NCBI RefSeq assembly: GCF_036884655.1
Contig: NC_088331.1
Location: forward strand, 20,298,001-20,362,000
DNA length: 64,000 nt
Direction: 5' to 3'
Source: Musa acuminata AAA Group
Taxonomy: Eukaryota > Streptophyta > Magnoliopsida > Zingiberales > Musaceae
Below the pieces are notes generated by a model. It searched no databases and was not told the origin of the DNA. It worked only from the letters and a program-made list of their open reading frames with translations. The first letter of the stretch is position 1. Each line of letters starts with the position of its first letter. This document shows, piece by piece, positions 62,190-64,000 of this stretch. The position numbers and the translations under genes are program-made.

Positions 62190-63787
62190 TACTAGTCATA
62201 GGTGCCCAGCAAGCCAATCACGTGAGTGATGGCACGTGTGACTTGACAAAGAATCTTTTTGCTTATTATATTTTGGCATTTATCATTTTATATTGACTAT
62301 TGCATATATGCATGTATATATTGTGATGTCCTTGGATCTGTGTAATGAGAATCGGATCGTGATGAGATCACGATAATGAGACCGATTCACCTTTAAACAC
62401 AGATCCTAAATAATCGCAGTCATAGGTTACTCGAGAGGGACATCGAGATAATCGGACAAACTGGTGTGCAGTATACCCGTCTATATGATGGATGCAGCTG
62501 GTCTCATAGCTGCTCGTGTGGGGACACTAGGGATACAGTACAAGTGCTCATTGGAGAATGAGTTCACTGATTGATCCGCTTACGGAATGCTGGATGGTTG
62601 ATGATGCCTTATTGTCAGATAGTGATTTTGTAGTCCCAATGGTGTATCTGGTTCTTAGACTTGAGACACCAAGGATGTCCTGTATGAGTGCTCCATTCTT
62701 TGATACCAGACTTATATGTTTGGATGTCTCAAATCTAGTACAGTCGGTCATTGGGAGTGATAGTCGACCTTACGAGGGCTATTGAGTGTCGATAGAGGAC
62801 CATCCACTCTCGGCGTCATGAGAGGAATATTCCATGTGTTCTTGCTCAAAGAAATCCCTGGCCAAGGTCATTCGGATTGAGAGAGAAAGAGTTCTCCGGG
62901 AGAATCCGATTAGAGCGAGATTCGAGTAGAAACCGTATGAGTCTGACAGCACCATACCCGATATACGGTCTCTGGGATATTAGATGGATGAGAGACTATA
63001 GATACACAGTAACTGAGGATAGACAAGTCCAAATTGGATTCCCTTGTATCGTCTAGGGATTGCGGCGTAGTGGCCTAGTACATCCGTAGTCGATGAGTCG
63101 AGTGAATTATTATGGAAATAATAATTCACTGAGCCAGAAGGAGTACTAATAGGTATGACTTACGACCGGCTCGATATTGGGCCTAGAGGGTCACACACAT
63201 ATGGTAGGCATTGCGATGAGTAGAGGTTCAGATATGAGATATCCGTCGGAGCCCCTATCTTATTGGATATCCAATAAGCTTTTGAATTATTAGATCCCAT
63301 GGACGAGATCCAATAAAAGCCCATGAGAGATTATTTGATAGAGATCCATTAATCTAAGAGGCTTAGGTAATTGGATGCAGATCTAATACCCAATAAGGGA
63401 GGATCCATTAGGGTTTGATAGTGGACCTCTATAAATAGGAGGGATTCATTGGTTCATAGGCTAGAGCCTTTGCTTGTCTCTTCTATTCTCCTCCCCCTCT
63501 TCACCTCGGAGCAGGCCTGGAGTTTTGAGGAGCGTCGTCGTAGTCCTGCTGTGTGGATCACCGCTAGAGAGGACGCTTGACCTCGTTCACCCTCTCCTAG
63601 AGATCTGCAAGGATTCAGGGATGTATGATCTCTCTAGGTAACACAATCTACTCTATACGCAGTTTTAAGTTTTGCGGATTTTTGCGCACCAATCTTCGCA
63701 CGACGACGAATATCTCTTTGGGAATATGGGATTTTGTTTTTTGTTCTTCCGCTGTGCATGTGATGTCACCCCCAAGATTTCCCAACA
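62190..63787 (+). repeat. Solo LTR of the E1 copia family (about 1.6 kb)
   Basis: Full LTR sequence with a changed first dinucleotide (TACTAG for TGCTAG) and the usual CCCAACA end. No PBS or polypurine tract lies beside it. Flanks cctgc (62185-62189) and ccagc (63788-63792) are a target duplication with one change. H's Gag and protease lie on either side. It formed by recombination between two LTRs. A ~90-bp segment around 63270-63370 (repeating the ccaataa/gatcc words) is extra compared with E1. TATA box at 63430-63437. Confidence 0.9.
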
Positions 63788-64000
63788 CCAGCGACTCCTC
63801 GTCGTCGCTGCTAGATTCTGAACTGCTTGAACTAAGGGCGATGGCTTTGTCCTTGTTTAATTTGGGGGGATGGATGGAAGCTGTTAAAGCGTTGAGTGCC
63901 TGTTTTTGTGGGCACTCCCTCACCATGTGCGGCCCTCCGCACAAGAAGCATCCGCCAGGTTTCGGGGCCTTGCCTTTTGAGCTTGGCCCTTTGTGGGAAC
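63788..64000 (-). pseudogene. Gag C-terminus of chromovirus H, incomplete
   Basis: The minus strand reads CFLCGGPHMVRECPQK, a CCHC zinc knuckle (about 63955-63905), then a Ser-rich acidic run ESSSDDEESL, as in chromovirus Gag before protease. The rest of Gag lies right of the window. Confidence 0.85.

Larger units (their letters stand above)
57932..64000 (-). mobile_element. Gypsy chromovirus H, degenerate, runs off right edge, split by a solo copia LTR
   Basis: Minus-strand element whose 3' LTR is at 57932-58711. Reading leftwards from the right edge: Gag zinc knuckle, protease, RT, RNase H, integrase and chromodomain, the Gypsy/chromovirus order. In-frame stops and shifts separate the pieces, so it is inactive. 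It lies in MDAR intron 15, antisense to the gene. The LTR start and the sequence inside the polypurine tract resemble element G. Its 5' LTR is beyond 64000; the flank cgctc (57927-57931) should recur there. Confidence 0.93.

Overview
The window is nuclear DNA of a flowering plant, most likely a monocot. Zingiberales/Musaceae is my guess from the style of the repeats, and nothing here proves it. About 35.7 kb on the left is a nest of LTR retrotransposons. The centre is one large spliced gene, a chloroplast/mitochondrial-type monodehydroascorbate reductase (MDAR, + strand). The right end is a decayed chromovirus on the minus strand, lying in the last visible MDAR intron. I recognise no rRNA, tRNA, CRISPR or bacterial-type feature.

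Left nest, oldest to youngest. Remnants of SIRE-like copia elements (D and two extra LTR pieces) occupy 32101-35711. A copia element of another family (A, + strand, 1937-32100, pol full of stops) was inserted into a D-family LTR. A was then broken three times: (i) a minus-strand non-autonomous chromovirus derivative, G (2389-15727), sits in its leader; (ii) a minus-strand copy of A's own family, B (1-1936), sits in its 5' LTR and runs off the left edge; (iii) a 9.56-kb SIRE-like element, C (22496-32055, TSD gtttt), sits in its 3' LTR. G in turn contains a nearly intact 8768-bp copia element, E1 (4905-13672, TSD cttca), of the same family as A and B. By eye, the E1 LTRs differ at about 8 of 1494 positions, the C LTRs at about a dozen plus one 18-bp repeat unit, and the G LTRs at about 9 of 447. 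This agrees with the nesting order.

E1 carries one long gag-protease-integrase-RT-RNase H frame. The last part of RNase H is in the +1 frame, and dead copy A has the same shift. The 1.9-kb leader of E1 contains a run of hairpins that share a loop but have different, mutually complementary arms. C is chimeric: it keeps gag, has lost protease, integrase and RT, and carries an unrelated 373-codon ORF followed by only the last ~60 codons of RNase H.

The MDAR gene can be traced through 15 exons (38611-56077, 442 codons, all introns GT-AG, phases consistent). The final exon, about 40 residues, was not found before the window ends. The last intron is therefore at least 7.9 kb and holds the chromovirus H (57932 to the right edge), itself split by a solo LTR of the E1 family (62190-63787). 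Other introns hold microsatellites, short tandem duplications and a decayed minus-strand hAT transposase.
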